Of a stretch of 32,936 nt of DNA, positions 32,783 through 32,936 are shown one piece after another. The DNA comes from Candidatus Poribacteria bacterium. Lineage in GTDB: Bacteria; Poribacteria; WGA-4E; WGA-3G. How positions within the stretch are numbered: the first letter of the stretch is position 1; each line of letters begins with the position of its first letter. The stretch spans positions 1-32,936 of the forward strand of contig JAJEIP010000039.1 of the NCBI GenBank assembly GCA_022827885.1, in the 5' to 3' direction. Position numbers and translations under genes: made by a program. The notes beneath the pieces were generated by a model, which saw only the letters and a list, made by a program, of their open reading frames with translations, did not search any database and was not told where the DNA came from.

Positions 32783-32936
32783 AACCTAAGTTGCCACTTA
32801 TCTATAGACATAGCACTCCGCTGGAGTGCAGGGGTTAAATACGCCATTTTCTATAGACATATCACCCCTCTGGGGTGAGGAAGCACCTGAAAGACCTCTT
32901 TGAAATCTTCAAAACCCGTTAGTAGCAAGTTGGGTT
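32783..32936. mobile_element. MITE-like element with two short hairpins, at the window edge
   Basis: The left end AACCTAAGTTGCCAC and right end GTAGCAAGTTGGGTT are inverted repeats with a few mismatches. Between them are TCTATAGACATAG plus CACTCC-GCT-GGAGTG and TCTATAGACATAT plus TCACCCC-TCT-GGGGTGA. It is the same element type as 14514-14733 but without the loop expansions. The right end coincides with the last base of the window, so the outer boundary is uncertain. Confidence 0.8.

Overview
The window looks like accessory-rich chromosome of an uncultured bacterium of the Poribacteria / Planctomycetes-like kind. This is inferred from gene content, not from a marker gene. The set combines a formylglycine-generating-enzyme (FGE) domain protein, a phytanoyl-CoA dioxygenase family protein, a Gfo/Idh/MocA oxidoreductase, an Eis-like acetyltransferase, ECF sigma factors fused to extracytoplasmic sensor domains, and a probable selenoprotein. 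GC content is moderate, and gaps between genes are full of small hairpin repeats. No rRNA or tRNA was seen.

Region 1 (1-2197) is the trailer-side part of a CRISPR array with 15 repeats of 30 bp. It is followed by a small FGE-like gene and then by decayed CRISPR repeats mixed with REP-like hairpins. No cas gene is in the window; the leader and cas genes should lie to the left. Region 2 (2198-6507) holds an orphan type III-style DNA methyltransferase, a membrane-anchored coiled-coil protein, and a coupled pair on the minus strand (Eis-like acetyltransferase and a small membrane protein). Region 3 (6508-15559) is metabolic: ComEC, a zinc alcohol dehydrogenase, argB with a 12-bp-spaced unknown gene, a Gfo/Idh oxidoreductase and a PhyH-type oxygenase. 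The gaps contain a 5-copy 39-bp hairpin tandem array and two MITE families.

Region 4 (15560-31387) is the most interesting. Three related modules each start with an ECF sigma factor. In modules B and C the sigma factor continues in one polypeptide through a single transmembrane helix into a large extracytoplasmic Asp-box (BNR) beta-propeller, giving proteins of 992 and 975 aa. In module A a deletion of about 103 bp has removed the membrane helix and shifted the frame, leaving a free 218-aa sigma factor and a detached propeller ORF. Every module is preceded by the same promoter-like motif, TGCAACC-N17-CGTCA, which has the form of an ECF promoter; module A has two. Three ABC-2-type permeases, without any ATPase, and one secreted protein are interleaved. 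The simplest reading is a family of self-regulating, membrane-tethered sigma factors that sense something outside the membrane, amplified by tandem duplication. The sigma part and promoter stay nearly constant while the sensors diverge.

Region 5 (31388-32936) contains a lipoprotein gene whose reading frame continues through an in-frame TGA directly after a Cys codon. A hairpin with a GGTC apical loop sits 24 nt beyond the TGA, as in bacterial SECIS elements. I read it as one 416-aa selenoprotein with a Cys-Sec motif in a thioredoxin-like C-terminal domain. The window ends in a MITE-like repeat.
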